DNA from: Planctomycetota bacterium
GTDB taxonomy: Bacteria > Planctomycetota > UBA1135 > GCA-002686595
NCBI GenBank assembly: GCA_016714045.1
Contig: JADJNY010000002.1
Span: 620,001-684,000, forward strand
Length of the DNA: 64,000 nt
Reading direction: 5' to 3'
Shown: piece after piece, positions 7,940 through 15,855 of the stretch
Layout: each line of letters begins with the position of its first letter
Numbering within the stretch: the stretch's first letter is position 1
The notes under the pieces: generated by a model
The model's database searches: none
Seen by the model: only the letters and a program-made list of their open reading frames with translations
Told to the model about the DNA's origin: nothing
Position numbers and translations under genes: made by a program

Positions 7940-8997
7940 GTCGCGTGCACCCCGAGGCCGTGCTCCGCGAGCGTGCGGAACCGTCCGCGTTCGAGCGTGA
8001 AGCCGCCGCGCGCGAAGTCCTTGGCGAGGTCCATGTGCCCATCGAGGTCGAGCCAACGCGTGGCGCTCGACGCGTACGCGGCGTGGAGCGCGGCCGAGAT
8101 GCCGACGACGCTTTCGTCCATGCAGCCCCACATGAGGCTCACGCCCTCGTTGCGCGCGAGCGCGGAGAGGCGCAGCGCGGACGCAAGCCCGCCACACTTC
8201 ATGAGCTTCACTACCCAACCGGAGCACGGCCGCGGATCGCGCAGGAGCTCGCGCGCGTCGGCATCGCCGTGAAGGCTCTCGTCGGCGAGGACGTGCGTGC
8301 GCATCTCCATCGGAAGGCGGCGCAGCGCGTGGAAGTCGGCGCGGTTCACGGGTTGCTCCAGGAACTCGACGCCGAACGCGTGCGTGCGCTCGAAGAAGAG
8401 CGGCACCTCGTGCGGGGCGTAGCCGCCGTTCGCGTCCGCCCGCAGCACGATGCGCGCGCCGAACTCGGCGCGGAGCTCGCGCAGGCGCTCGACGTCGAGC
8501 GCGAGGTCCTCGCCGACCTTGATCTTGAGGCAGCGATAACCGCGCTCGACGTGCTCGCGCGCGAGCGCGAGCGTCTCCGTGACGTCCGCGATGCCGACGG
8601 TGACCGACGTCTCGAGCTCCTTGTGCGCGCGCCCGAGTAGGTCGACGAGCGGCGCCTCCATCAGCTTCGCCCACAGGTCGTGGAGCGCCATGTCGAGCGC
8701 CGCGCGCGCGCCCGGCGCAGCGGGGAAGGCGTCGTCGATGCGCTTCACGAGCACGTGGACGTCGAGCGCATCGCACCCGGCGAGCCAGCGCGCCTTCTCG
8801 AGTGCTCCGCGGCACGCGTCGAAGCTCTCGCCGGTGATCGACACCTCGGGCGTGGCGCTCCCGAGGCCGCTCGCGCCGTTCTCGGCGACGAGCTCGACGC
8901 GCAGCATGCGCACGGCCTCGGTGCGCTCGCCCGCGATCGAGTAGGGCCGCACGAGCGGCACGTCGACCGAGCGGACGTCGAGGCGCTGGATCCTCAT
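7936..8997 (-). CDS. DgcA-like N-acyl-glutamate racemase / dipeptide epimerase (enolase superfamily)
   Basis: This 353-residue enolase-superfamily enzyme is of the muconate-lactonizing type. The catalytic KIK motif is at 158-160, metal ligands are at about Asp188 (ADAN), Glu214 (LEQP) and Asp239 (ADES), and the opposing Lys lies in VVKLMKCGG at 264-267. The family includes L-Ala-D/L-Glu epimerases and the DgcA-type N-acetyl-D-glutamate racemase. Its gene overlaps the DUF1611 gene by ATGA and the deacylase gene by GTGA. In a described D-glutamate catabolic route, DUF1611 (DgcN) N-acetylates D-glutamate and DgcA racemises the product, so the pairing here favours that role. A plain dipeptide epimerase for peptidoglycan peptides remains possible. 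Confidence 0.85.
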   Translation of the reverse strand: MRIQRLDVRSVDVPLVRPYSIAGERTEAVRMLRVELVAENGASGLGSATPEVSITGESFDACRGALEKARWLAGCDALDVHVLVKRIDDAFPAAPGARAALDMALHDLWAKLMEAPLVDLLGRAHKELETSVTVGIADVTETLALAREHVERGYRCLKIKVGEDLALDVERLRELRAEFGARIVLRADANGGYAPHEVPLFFERTHAFGVEFLEQPVNRADFHALRRLPMEMRTHVLADESLHGDADARELLRDPRPCSGWVVKLMKCGGLASALRLSALARNEGVSLMWGCMDESVVGISAALHAAYASSATRWLDLDGHMDLAKDFARGGFTLERGRFRTLAEHGLGVHAT

Positions 8998-10070
8998 CTG
9001 CGGCGCTCGGCCTCGAGGTGCGCGCGGATCGCGGGAACGAGGCGCGCCGCGCCTTCGCGCAGCGGATAGACGGCGGGCAGGTGCGTCTCGCGCTCGACGG
9101 CGGCGCGCGCGGGTTCGAACTGGTGCTCGGCGAGGTGCTCCTGGTTCAGCGCGAGGCCGAGCACGCGCGCACCGTACATCCCGATCAGCGCGAGCTCGCT
9201 CGGGAGCGGCGGGATCCGGTTGCCGAGGTGCTCCTGGTCCTCGAAGAACTCGCGCGCGGGCGCGTGCTGGAGGATCGCGGCGCGTGATTCGGCCGAGAGG
9301 AGGAGTTCGGCGCCGCACGGCCCGGACGGGTTGCGCAGCGCGGACTGGCCTTCGATCAGGATGACGTCGGGCGTGAGGTCTCGGTCGCAGCGCAGAATCG
9401 CGTGCTCGAGCTCGCCGCTGACGAAGTCGTTGGGCGTCGAGTCGAGGACGAAGCCGTGCTCGATGCCCTGTAGCCAGCCGGTCTGGCCCGTCGCGACGAT
9501 CGCGGCGCGCACGCCCTCCGCCTTCAGTGCGTCGGCGATCATGTGGCACGTCGTGCGCTTGCCGAGCGCGCAGTCCGTGCCGAGCACGGGGATGCGCGGT
9601 GCGCGCACGTTGCGGATCGCGCCGGACCAGAAGTGGAGCTCGCGACGCGGCTTCGGCTTGCGCACGTCGAGGAGCTCCGCGCCGCTTGCGCGCGCGGCCG
9701 CGACGAACGCGGGATCGTCGGAGAGGAACTCGTGGAGCCCGTTCACGACGCCGATGCCGCGCTGCACGAGCGGGAGGAGCGCGCGCTTCATGTCGTCGGG
9801 GAGCACGCCGCCGCTCGTCGCGACGCCGATCACGCAGTACTTGGGCGGCGTCGCCAAGGCCGCGAGGCACGCGTCGAACGAGGCGTGGACCGGGATGCCG
9901 CGCGGTCTCCCGTCGAGCACGACGCCCGCGTCCTTCCCGGCGCTCTCCGTGTCGACCAGGGCGCGCACGTCGTAGCGGCACGGTCCGCGAACGAGTCCGT
10001 GTGCCGTCTTCGCGTCCGACGTGTGGAACCGGCCGCCGGTGTAGACGATCGCGGACGGTGTCGTGCTCAT
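8994..10070 (-). CDS. DUF1611 family protein, DgcN-like N-acetyltransferase
   Basis: This 358-residue DUF1611 protein has two parts. The N-terminal Rossmann-like part holds VIGVATSGG and GVVNGLHEFL. The C-terminal P-loop domain has GTDCALGKRTT at 164-174 and VILIEGQSALRNP as a Walker-B-like stretch. The family has been reported to include a D-glutamate N-acetyltransferase (DgcN) that works with a DgcA racemase. Here the racemase gene follows directly with an ATGA overlap, which supports this reading. It is the first gene of a three-gene operon. The ATG at 10070 has only a weak upstream purine run. Function is assigned by family and context. Confidence 0.8.
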   Translation of the reverse strand: MSTTPSAIVYTGGRFHTSDAKTAHGLVRGPCRYDVRALVDTESAGKDAGVVLDGRPRGIPVHASFDACLAALATPPKYCVIGVATSGGVLPDDMKRALLPLVQRGIGVVNGLHEFLSDDPAFVAAARASGAELLDVRKPKPRRELHFWSGAIRNVRAPRIPVLGTDCALGKRTTCHMIADALKAEGVRAAIVATGQTGWLQGIEHGFVLDSTPNDFVSGELEHAILRCDRDLTPDVILIEGQSALRNPSGPCGAELLLSAESRAAILQHAPAREFFEDQEHLGNRIPPLPSELALIGMYGARVLGLALNQEHLAEHQFEPARAAVERETHLPAVYPLREGAARLVPAIRAHLEAERRR

Positions 10071-10286
10071 CGAGCGCAGGATAGCGGAGGAGCGGGTCCG
10101 GGCAAGATGCGGCCGGGCGCGACTGCGTGGTGCTTTGGTTCCGGTTAGAACGACCGATCCCCAGCTCCGGTTTGTGTTCTTCCCGCCTCTTGGACCCGCG
10201 AGGGGAAGACGAACTCGTGGCGAGTGAGGAGGTCAAGCCCTGGCGCGCGTCTTCCGAATCGGCTCGTGGACTCACCACCCCTTCCT

Positions 10287-11056
10287 GTGCGCCTCGACAA
10301 CAGCACTCTCGTCGGCACGATCCTGGTCGTCGTGTTCGTCGCCTGGTCCATGCTCATGGGCAACGGCGGGCTCATCCTGTTCTGGGACGCGCCTTCCGCC
10401 ATCCTCGTCTTCGGCGGAACGCTTGCCGTGATCCTGATGCACTTCACGTTCAGGGACATGAAGGAGCTGGTGCGCATCGTGATTCGCACGTACCGCCTTC
10501 GCCTCGCGGAACCGGCCGAGGAGATCGAACGGATCATCCGCTACGCGCAGGTGGCGCGGAAGGAAGGGATCATCGCGCTCGAGTCCGCGTCGCGCGCGAG
10601 CTCGACGACCCGTTCTTCGCGAAGGGGATCCAGACGGTGGTGGACGGCTACGCGCCGGAGATGGTGCGCACGATCATGTCCATGGAGATCGATGCGACGC
10701 GAGGCCGTCACGCGCACGGAAAGAAGATCCTGGAGATGTTCGCGTCGTTCGCACCGGCCTTCGGGATGATTGGGACGCTCGTGGGCCTCGTTCAGATGTT
10801 GAGCTCGCTGTCCGACCCCTCTCAGATCGGCGGTGGGATGGCGGTGGCTCTCCTGACGACGCTCTATGGCGCGCTCATCGCGAACATGGTGTGTCTGCCG
10901 CTCGCCGGCAAGCTCGACATCCGTGCCAAGCAGGAAGCGAACGTGCGCGCGATGATCGTCGAGGGGCTCCTGTCCATTCAATCGGGTGAGAAGCCAGCGA
11001 TCATCCGTGAGAAGTTGCTGACGTTCATTCCGCCGAAGGACCGCAAGGCGGCGTGA
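10287..11056 (+). pseudogene. motA: motA, flagellar stator subunit, with a frameshift
   Basis: Two reading frames together make a MotA-like protein. The first part has the N-terminal transmembrane segments (STLVGTILVVVFVAWSMLM) and GGTLAVILMHF, and runs through EEIERIIRYAQVARKEGIIA. The second has DDPFFAKGIQ, then FAPAFGMIGTLVGLVQML and MAVALLTTLYGALIANMV, the last two membrane helices that line the stator. The frame changes within 10590-10598, a CG-dinucleotide run; restoring one base would join the halves. Either the gene is broken or one base is missing from the sequence. The start is uncertain: GTG at 10287 was chosen, with GTG at 10266 as an alternative. The motB genes follow directly and are intact. 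Confidence 0.75.
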
Positions 11057-11802
11057 ATGGAACCGCCATGCCCTTCGAGGAAGAAGCTCCGCCCTCCGCT
11101 CCCGAGTGGATCGTGACGTTCTCGGACATGGTGTCGCTTCTCGTCACGTTCTTCGTGCTCCTGATGACGTTTGCCACGACGGATCCAGCCGACAAGATGA
11201 GCGGAAACCAGAGGCTCAGCGCGCGGCAGGGGCTCTTCGAACGAACGCGCGGAGAGGCGGTCAGCGATCCGCCTCGCCGCGTGCGCGCGGACGAAACGCA
11301 GTCGTCACGGGGCGCGACGTCTCCCCACACGCGGCCGGAGCGCGATCTGCTCGAGAACCTCGAGCACATGGGGCAGCGTCAACGGTCGAACGACGTTGCG
11401 TTCGACTTCAGTCAGCTCGGTCACGGAATCGTCGTGACGTTCGGGCCGGAGTGCAGCTTCGGTCCAGGGGCGAGCGACGTCACGCTCATCTTGGGGCGCA
11501 AGCTTGGCGAGCTCGGACGGCTCCTCGAGCACTACCCCGTGGAGCTTGCGATCGAGGGGCACGTCGACGGTCGGTTCAAGTCGACGATCGCGCACTCGAG
11601 TCCGGAGTCCCTGGCGTTCGAGCGAGCTGTGCGTGCGGCCGACATCCTGCTGCGAGACAGCGACTTTCCCGTCGAGCGAGTTCACGTCCTCGGTCTCGGG
11701 GCCGTGGAGCCGAGGTGTTCGGAGGAGACACTGGAGGGACGGTTGTGCAACCGCCGGGTCGAGGTGCGCGTTCACTGGCTCCGCGGGAGCGCGTCGGAGT
11801 AG
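11053..11802 (+). CDS. motB: MotB-like stator protein, first copy
   Basis: This roughly 249-residue protein has one N-terminal membrane helix beginning WIVTFSDMVSLLVTFF. The Asp in SDM, about residue 25, is at the place of the proton-conducting Asp of MotB. A charged linker follows, then a periplasmic OmpA-like domain with the late stretch CNRRVEVRV. It would anchor the MotA/MotB ion channel to peptidoglycan. The GTG at 11053 overlaps the motA stop; the ATG at 11068 is an alternative that gives a more usual N-terminus. A second motB-like gene follows 9 bases after the stop. Confidence 0.8.
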   Translation: MNGTAMPFEEEAPPSAPEWIVTFSDMVSLLVTFFVLLMTFATTDPADKMSGNQRLSARQGLFERTRGEAVSDPPRRVRADETQSSRGATSPHTRPERDLLENLEHMGQRQRSNDVAFDFSQLGHGIVVTFGPECSFGPGASDVTLILGRKLGELGRLLEHYPVELAIEGHVDGRFKSTIAHSSPESLAFERAVRAADILLRDSDFPVERVHVLGLGAVEPRCSEETLEGRLCNRRVEVRVHWLRGSASE

Positions 11803-11811
11803 GAGTGCCCC

Positions 11812-12501
11812 GTGGCCGAGTTCAAGGAAGATCCGAAGCCAGGCATTCCGGCATGGCTCGTGTCCTTCGGGGACATGATGACCCTGATCTTGACGTTCTT
11901 CATCCTGCTCGTCTCGCTCGCGAACACGCAGCAGCCGAACGGCATGGCCCGCGGCGTCGGGTCGTTCCAAGCGCGCTTGAAGAGCCATGGCCTGCCCGGT
12001 CTGCTCTCCGGGGACGAGCGCAAGCAGATCTTCAACGAGGTGCGCGTGCGCTTCAATCTGCCGCCCGAGGAGGATCCTGAGCGCCGCGCGCTCGATCTGG
12101 ACAGCGCGGCCTCGACGGAACTCGTCGACGCGAAGTTGCTCGAGAGGGTCGCGCCGTCCATCGCTGTGCAGGTCCCTGGACTCGTTCGTTTCGTGGGTGA
12201 CTCGACGGCGCTCGAGGCCCAGGCACGTCGCGCGCTGGAAGGATTCGTGGCTGCGCTCGATCTTGGACCGGGGACGATGGTCGTCTTCGACATCCCCCAT
12301 GTTCCCATCTCGGGTTTGACCGCGGACGAGGCGCGCTGGCTCGCGTTCGAGCGCGCAGAGGCCGTTCGCATGTTCGTGGTTGGAGATCTCGCGCTCCCCT
12401 CGCATCGCGTGCGCGCTCGCTGCAGAGTCCAGCCGCGTGTCGTGGGCGAGAGCCGCGAGGTGTTCGTCGACGCCGCGGTGTGGGAGCCGCATGGCGATTG
12501 A
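11812..12501 (+). CDS. MotB-like stator protein, second copy
   Basis: This 229-residue protein has the same plan as the copy upstream: WLVSFGDMMTLILTFFILLV with the key Asp near residue 21, and a C-terminal region in the place of the OmpA domain. That region is poorly conserved and lacks a clear peptidoglycan-binding NRRVE stretch, so it may bind something else or have lost anchoring. The start is a GTG 9 bases after the previous stop. No flagellin or rod genes are near. Two different MotB partners for one MotA could form mixed stators, or a TolR-like accessory motor. Confidence 0.75.
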   Translation: MAEFKEDPKPGIPAWLVSFGDMMTLILTFFILLVSLANTQQPNGMARGVGSFQARLKSHGLPGLLSGDERKQIFNEVRVRFNLPPEEDPERRALDLDSAASTELVDAKLLERVAPSIAVQVPGLVRFVGDSTALEAQARRALEGFVAALDLGPGTMVVFDIPHVPISGLTADEARWLAFERAEAVRMFVVGDLALPSHRVRARCRVQPRVVGESREVFVDAAVWEPHGD

Positions 12502-12510
12502 ATGTCGTTG

Positions 12511-12531
12511 CGGGTGTGCCATCGACACCCG
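12511..12531 (+). terminator. Possible terminator after the motAB operon
   Basis: CGGGTGT and ACACCCG pair over 7 bp around a 7-base loop, 9 bases after the second motB-like stop. There is no T-run; the gene beyond is convergent. Confidence 0.35.
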
Positions 12532-12642
12532 TGAGTGAGCGGGAGAGCGTCTTGTGGATCCAGACCGCAGTGGGCCGCGCACTGCACGGCCCGTGCCGAG
12601 TCATACGGTGCAGGCGTCGTCGACCACCGTCACCTCCCGCGA

Positions 12643-13653
12643 TCACCTTGCAGCGACACCGTCGGGATGACAGACCCAGCACTGGTCGGACTCGTACACG
12701 TACCCCTTCACGCCCTCGTGCTCGTGCGCCATGCGTCGCTCGGCGTGCTCGTGGCAGACGAGACAGCTCGCGTGTCCGAAGACACGGGTCGTGGTATGGC
12801 AGTCGTCACACGCGAGCCCACCGTGCGAGCCGCTCGTGATCGGAAACCAGTAGTGCACGAAGTAGGCGCCCGACCAGCTCACGTTCCCGTAGTGGCAGAA
12901 GAGGCACTCCGTGGGGTAGCCGCCGCCGTCGTGGTCGGGTGAGCGCGCGCGTTCGAAGTCGTCGCGGTGGCACTGCACGCAACCGAAGTCGCCCGGTCGG
13001 TGCGTGAAGCGCGCGTCCGGCCAAGCGAAGGTGTCGTGGCAGCGTCCGCAGTCGCTCGTCCAACCCTCGGTGGCGTGATTCGGCGCCATCGCTCGCGCGA
13101 GGTCGGCGCCGTGGCACACCTCGCACGACGGGACGGCGGAGCTGAACTCCTGGACGCCCGCGCCAGGGTGACAGCGCTCGCACTCGGCGGCCGCATGCGC
13201 TCCGGTGAGCGGAAAGCGCGTGCGCGCGTGATCCGCTCGAGCGCCGTGTGCACGCCAGTCGCGCGTCGAGTGGCAGGCCGCGCAGTCGACGCCGAGTCGT
13301 GCCCGGTGCGCATCCTCGTGACAGCCCGCGCATCCGCGCGCCGCGAAGACGGCGACAGGACCGCGATCGTTGTGGCAGCGCAGGCAGCGCGCGTTCGCGT
13401 GCTCGCCTTCGAGCGCGACCCCCGTTTCGCGCTCGTGGTCGAAGTGGAAGTCGTCCCGCAGGTCGTGCCAGGCTCCGCCGGCATGGCAGAGCGAGCAGTC
13501 GGCCGGGAAGTGATCGTGGGGGACGACCGGGCCCAGGCGCGTGCTCCAACCGTGGGGGCTGCCGATCTCGATCGGCGCACCACCTTGGAGCGCGCACGAG
13601 AACGCTCCCAGGACGAGCATCGCAATCAGCAGCAACCCACACCTTCGGTCCAT
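12643..13653 (-). CDS. Dodecahaem c-type cytochrome lipoprotein
   Basis: This 336-residue protein has 12 CxxCH haem-binding motifs. The start at 13653 gives a lipoprotein signal (CGLLLIAMLVLGAFSC, Cys after GAFS). After the lipobox come the PHDHFPADCSLCH stretch and the CLRCHNDRGPVAVFAA and GCAGCHEDAHR motifs, which recur almost unchanged in the 16- and 25-haem paralogues upstream. The end, CWVCHPDG, also matches their CYSCHPNG. It would be exported and matured by the cytochrome c system, then anchored in the outer or inner membrane by lipid. It is the smallest of three related cytochromes and is separated from the others by a plus-strand methyltransferase gene. Role inferred: terminal electron carrier. 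Confidence 0.9.
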   Translation of the reverse strand: MDRRCGLLLIAMLVLGAFSCALQGGAPIEIGSPHGWSTRLGPVVPHDHFPADCSLCHAGGAWHDLRDDFHFDHERETGVALEGEHANARCLRCHNDRGPVAVFAARGCAGCHEDAHRARLGVDCAACHSTRDWRAHGARADHARTRFPLTGAHAAAECERCHPGAGVQEFSSAVPSCEVCHGADLARAMAPNHATEGWTSDCGRCHDTFAWPDARFTHRPGDFGCVQCHRDDFERARSPDHDGGGYPTECLFCHYGNVSWSGAYFVHYWFPITSGSHGGLACDDCHTTTRVFGHASCLVCHEHAERRMAHEHEGVKGYVYESDQCWVCHPDGVAAR

Positions 13654-13751
13654 CGGAGCGCCGTCGGCAGTGTCGCCGAGGACCGTCGAAAACGCACAAC
13701 CGGCGCTCGAGGCGTTGGGCCTGCGCATGCGTTCCACTACGCTGCCGGCGC

Positions 13752-14402
13752 ATGTCTCGAACGCCGCACGTTCCCGTCCCTTTCGCGCATCGCGGTCCGC
13801 GCGCGCGGCTCTTCGCGGCCCTGTACGTGCGCTTCTCCGGACGGCACGAGGTGCTCGTGCGCGAGCGAAAGGACGCGCTCTTCGCCGGGCTCAAGGGCCG
13901 GGTGCTCGAGCTCGGCGCGGGGGCGGGAGCGAACCTCGCCCGACTGTGCGCGGACGTCGAGTACGCGGCGGTCGAGCCCAACCCGTGGCTGCGGCGCGAG
14001 CTCGAGCGCACGGCGCGGGAGCTCGGACGAGCTGCCCTCGTGCGCGACGGCGTCGCGGAGGCGCTCCCATTCGAGGACGCGAGCTTCGACGCCGTCGTGA
14101 CGACGCTCGTCCTGTGCTCCGTGTCCGACGTCGAGCGGACGCTCGCCGAGATCCGTCGCGTCCTGCGTCCCGGGGGAACCTACGTCTTCCTCGAACACGT
14201 GGCTGCGAGAGCAGGGAGCGCGCGGCGGTTCCGTCAGCGCCTCGCGCGTCCCTTCACGCGTTCGCTTGCCTGCGGCTGTCACCCGGATCGCGAGCTCGAA
14301 CCCGCGCTTCGATCAGCCGGCTTCGCCCACGTCGATCTCGAGGCGTTCGAGGTCCCGCTCCCCATCGTCGGCCCGCACGTCGCGGGACGCGCGCGGCGCT
14401 GA
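13752..14402 (+). CDS. Class I SAM-dependent methyltransferase
   Basis: This 216-residue protein has the SAM-binding motif LELGAGAGANL (about 51-61), an acidic residue at the end of the second strand (AVEPN), and the motif FDAVVTTLVLCSV with RRVLRPGGTYVFLEH after it. The order fits the UbiE/METTL7-like branch that methylates lipids or small molecules. The ATG at 13752 lies 98 bases from the divergent cytochrome start. It is the only plus-strand gene inside the multihaem cytochrome block, and its 3-prime end is imperfectly duplicated (see repeat). No substrate can be given. Confidence 0.8.
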   Translation: MSRTPHVPVPFAHRGPRARLFAALYVRFSGRHEVLVRERKDALFAGLKGRVLELGAGAGANLARLCADVEYAAVEPNPWLRRELERTARELGRAALVRDGVAEALPFEDASFDAVVTTLVLCSVSDVERTLAEIRRVLRPGGTYVFLEHVAARAGSARRFRQRLARPFTRSLACGCHPDRELEPALRSAGFAHVDLEAFEVPLPIVGPHVAGRARR

Positions 14403-14458
14403 GTGCGATCAGTGGCCGGCACGTCGCGAGACACACGCGACGCTGAGCGCGCTCAATC
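14370..14458. repeat. Imperfect 45-bp tandem duplication at a gene end
   Basis: The stretch around 14370-14413, which covers the end of the methyltransferase gene, is repeated at 14414-14458 with roughly 8 differences, including the segments GCACGTCGCG and GCGCTGAG/ACGCTGAG. The second copy lies outside the gene, next to the convergent cytochrome stop. Confidence 0.6.
14422..14442. terminator. Possible bidirectional terminator
   Basis: CGTCGCG and CGCGACG form a 7-bp stem with a 7-base loop in the 50 bases between the convergent methyltransferase and 16-haem cytochrome genes. Confidence 0.35.
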
Positions 14459-15772
14459 GTCCGCGTGTCCGTTCGGATGGCAGGAGTAGCACGCCTGGCT
14501 CTGGTAGACGTAGTTCGAGACGCGGTCGTGATCGGGGTCCGTCGCGGACTGACGGTGCTCGTGGCAGTCCGTACAGCTGAACGTCCCGTAGTTCGAACGG
14601 TTGAGGTGACACTGCGCGCAAGCGAGGCCTTGGTGCGCGCCGCTCGTGATCGGGAACTGCGTGTGCGCGAACGTCGCGCCCTCCCACGTGTTCGTCCCGT
14701 GGCACGTCTGGCAGCTCGTCGGGAAGCCAGCGGCGGAGTGGTTCGGATCCGTCGTTCCGTCGTAGTCGTCCTGGTGGCACGCCGCGCACGCCGTCGGCAG
14801 CCCCTGGTACACCCCGCCGGCGTGGCACGCGCTGCAGTCGATCGTCGCGTGCGCCCCCGTCAATCGGAAGCTCGAGTGATCGAAGCTCGCGGGCCGCCAC
14901 GCCGAGGTCGAGTGGCAGGTCTGACACGCCGTGGGGAAGCCCGCCGCCGCGTGCGGCGGATCCGTCGTCGCGTCGTACTCGGACTGGTGACAGCCCACGC
15001 ACGTGTTCGGCGCATTGCCGTAGTCGTTCCCAGCGTGGCACGCGGAGCACGCGAGGCCCGCGTGCGCCCCCGTCAGCGGGAAAGCGGGATGGTTGAACGC
15101 GGCGCCGACCCAGTCGGTGGGGATGTGGCAGCGATCGCACGCGCTCGTCCAGCCTTGCATCGCGTGGTCGGGGCTCGTGGCGCGCGCGAGGTCCTCCTGG
15201 TGGCAGTCCTCGCAGCGCGTGCTCGTCGCGTCGAAGTTCGCCGCCGCGGCGCCCGCGTGGCAGCGCTCGCACGCGACGGCCGCGTGCGCGCCGACGAGCG
15301 GGAACCGCGTCCGGTTGTGCTGCGCGATCTGGCCGCGCGGGTTCCAGTCGTGCTCGTCGTGGCAATCCGTGCAGTTCGCGCCGAGGCGTGCGCGGTGGAC
15401 GTCCTCGTGGCAACCGGAGCAGCCCTGGGCCGCGAAGGTGGCGACGGAGCCGCGGTCGTTGTGGCATCGCAGGCACTCGGCGCGAGCGTGCGCGCCCGCG
15501 AGCGCGACGCCGGTCTCCTTCGCGTGGTCGAACTGGAAGTCCCTCTTGATCCGGTTCCAGCTCGTGCCCTCGTGGCAAAGCGAGCAGTCGGCCGGGAACC
15601 GATCGTGCGGCACGACGGGCCCGCGCGCGGCGTTCCACGTCTGCGGCGGGACGCGTGCGCCGTCCTCGCGCCCGGCGAGCGCGCAAGCGAAGCCGAGGGT
15701 GAGGAGTGCGAGCGCGAGCACGAACAGGCTCCGGCGGGCGCGGTCACGGCGATCGGATCGGTCGTGGATCAT
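14453..15772 (-). CDS. Hexadecahaem c-type cytochrome lipoprotein
   Basis: This 439-residue protein has 16 CxxCH motifs. The ATG at 15772 has a strong GAGGAGG Shine-Dalgarno sequence upstream and gives a lipoprotein signal (FVLALALLTLGFAC). The first six haem motifs repeat those of the 12- and 25-haem paralogues: PHDRFPADCSLCH, CLRCHNDRG, CSGCHEDVHRARLG, CTDCH, CERCH and a CEDCH. A middle module then recurs, with FPLTGAH, CSACHAG, a CxxCH followed by DY, and GFPT followed by CQTCH. The C-terminus ends CYSCHPNGHADD. The protein would hold a long haem chain for electron transfer at the membrane surface. It lies between the 25-haem gene and a convergent methyltransferase. Confidence 0.9.
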   Translation of the reverse strand: MIHDRSDRRDRARRSLFVLALALLTLGFACALAGREDGARVPPQTWNAARGPVVPHDRFPADCSLCHEGTSWNRIKRDFQFDHAKETGVALAGAHARAECLRCHNDRGSVATFAAQGCSGCHEDVHRARLGANCTDCHDEHDWNPRGQIAQHNRTRFPLVGAHAAVACERCHAGAAAANFDATSTRCEDCHQEDLARATSPDHAMQGWTSACDRCHIPTDWVGAAFNHPAFPLTGAHAGLACSACHAGNDYGNAPNTCVGCHQSEYDATTDPPHAAAGFPTACQTCHSTSAWRPASFDHSSFRLTGAHATIDCSACHAGGVYQGLPTACAACHQDDYDGTTDPNHSAAGFPTSCQTCHGTNTWEGATFAHTQFPITSGAHQGLACAQCHLNRSNYGTFSCTDCHEHRQSATDPDHDRVSNYVYQSQACYSCHPNGHADD

Positions 15773-15855
15773 GTCGGCTCCTCCTCGTTCGACGGTCAGG
15801 ACTCCGAGCGCCGGCGCGGCCGGTGCTCGGTGCGGTGCCGCAGCTCCGCACGGGT

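Noticed and set aside
9100..9125. A T-loop-like GGTTCGAA stretch
   Set aside because: It lies inside the DUF1611 gene and no cloverleaf can be made around it. No tRNA was found in the window.
10287..12501. TolQR/ExbBD rather than MotA/MotB
   Set aside because: The four-helix layout of the first protein and the OmpA-like end of the first MotB copy fit stators better.
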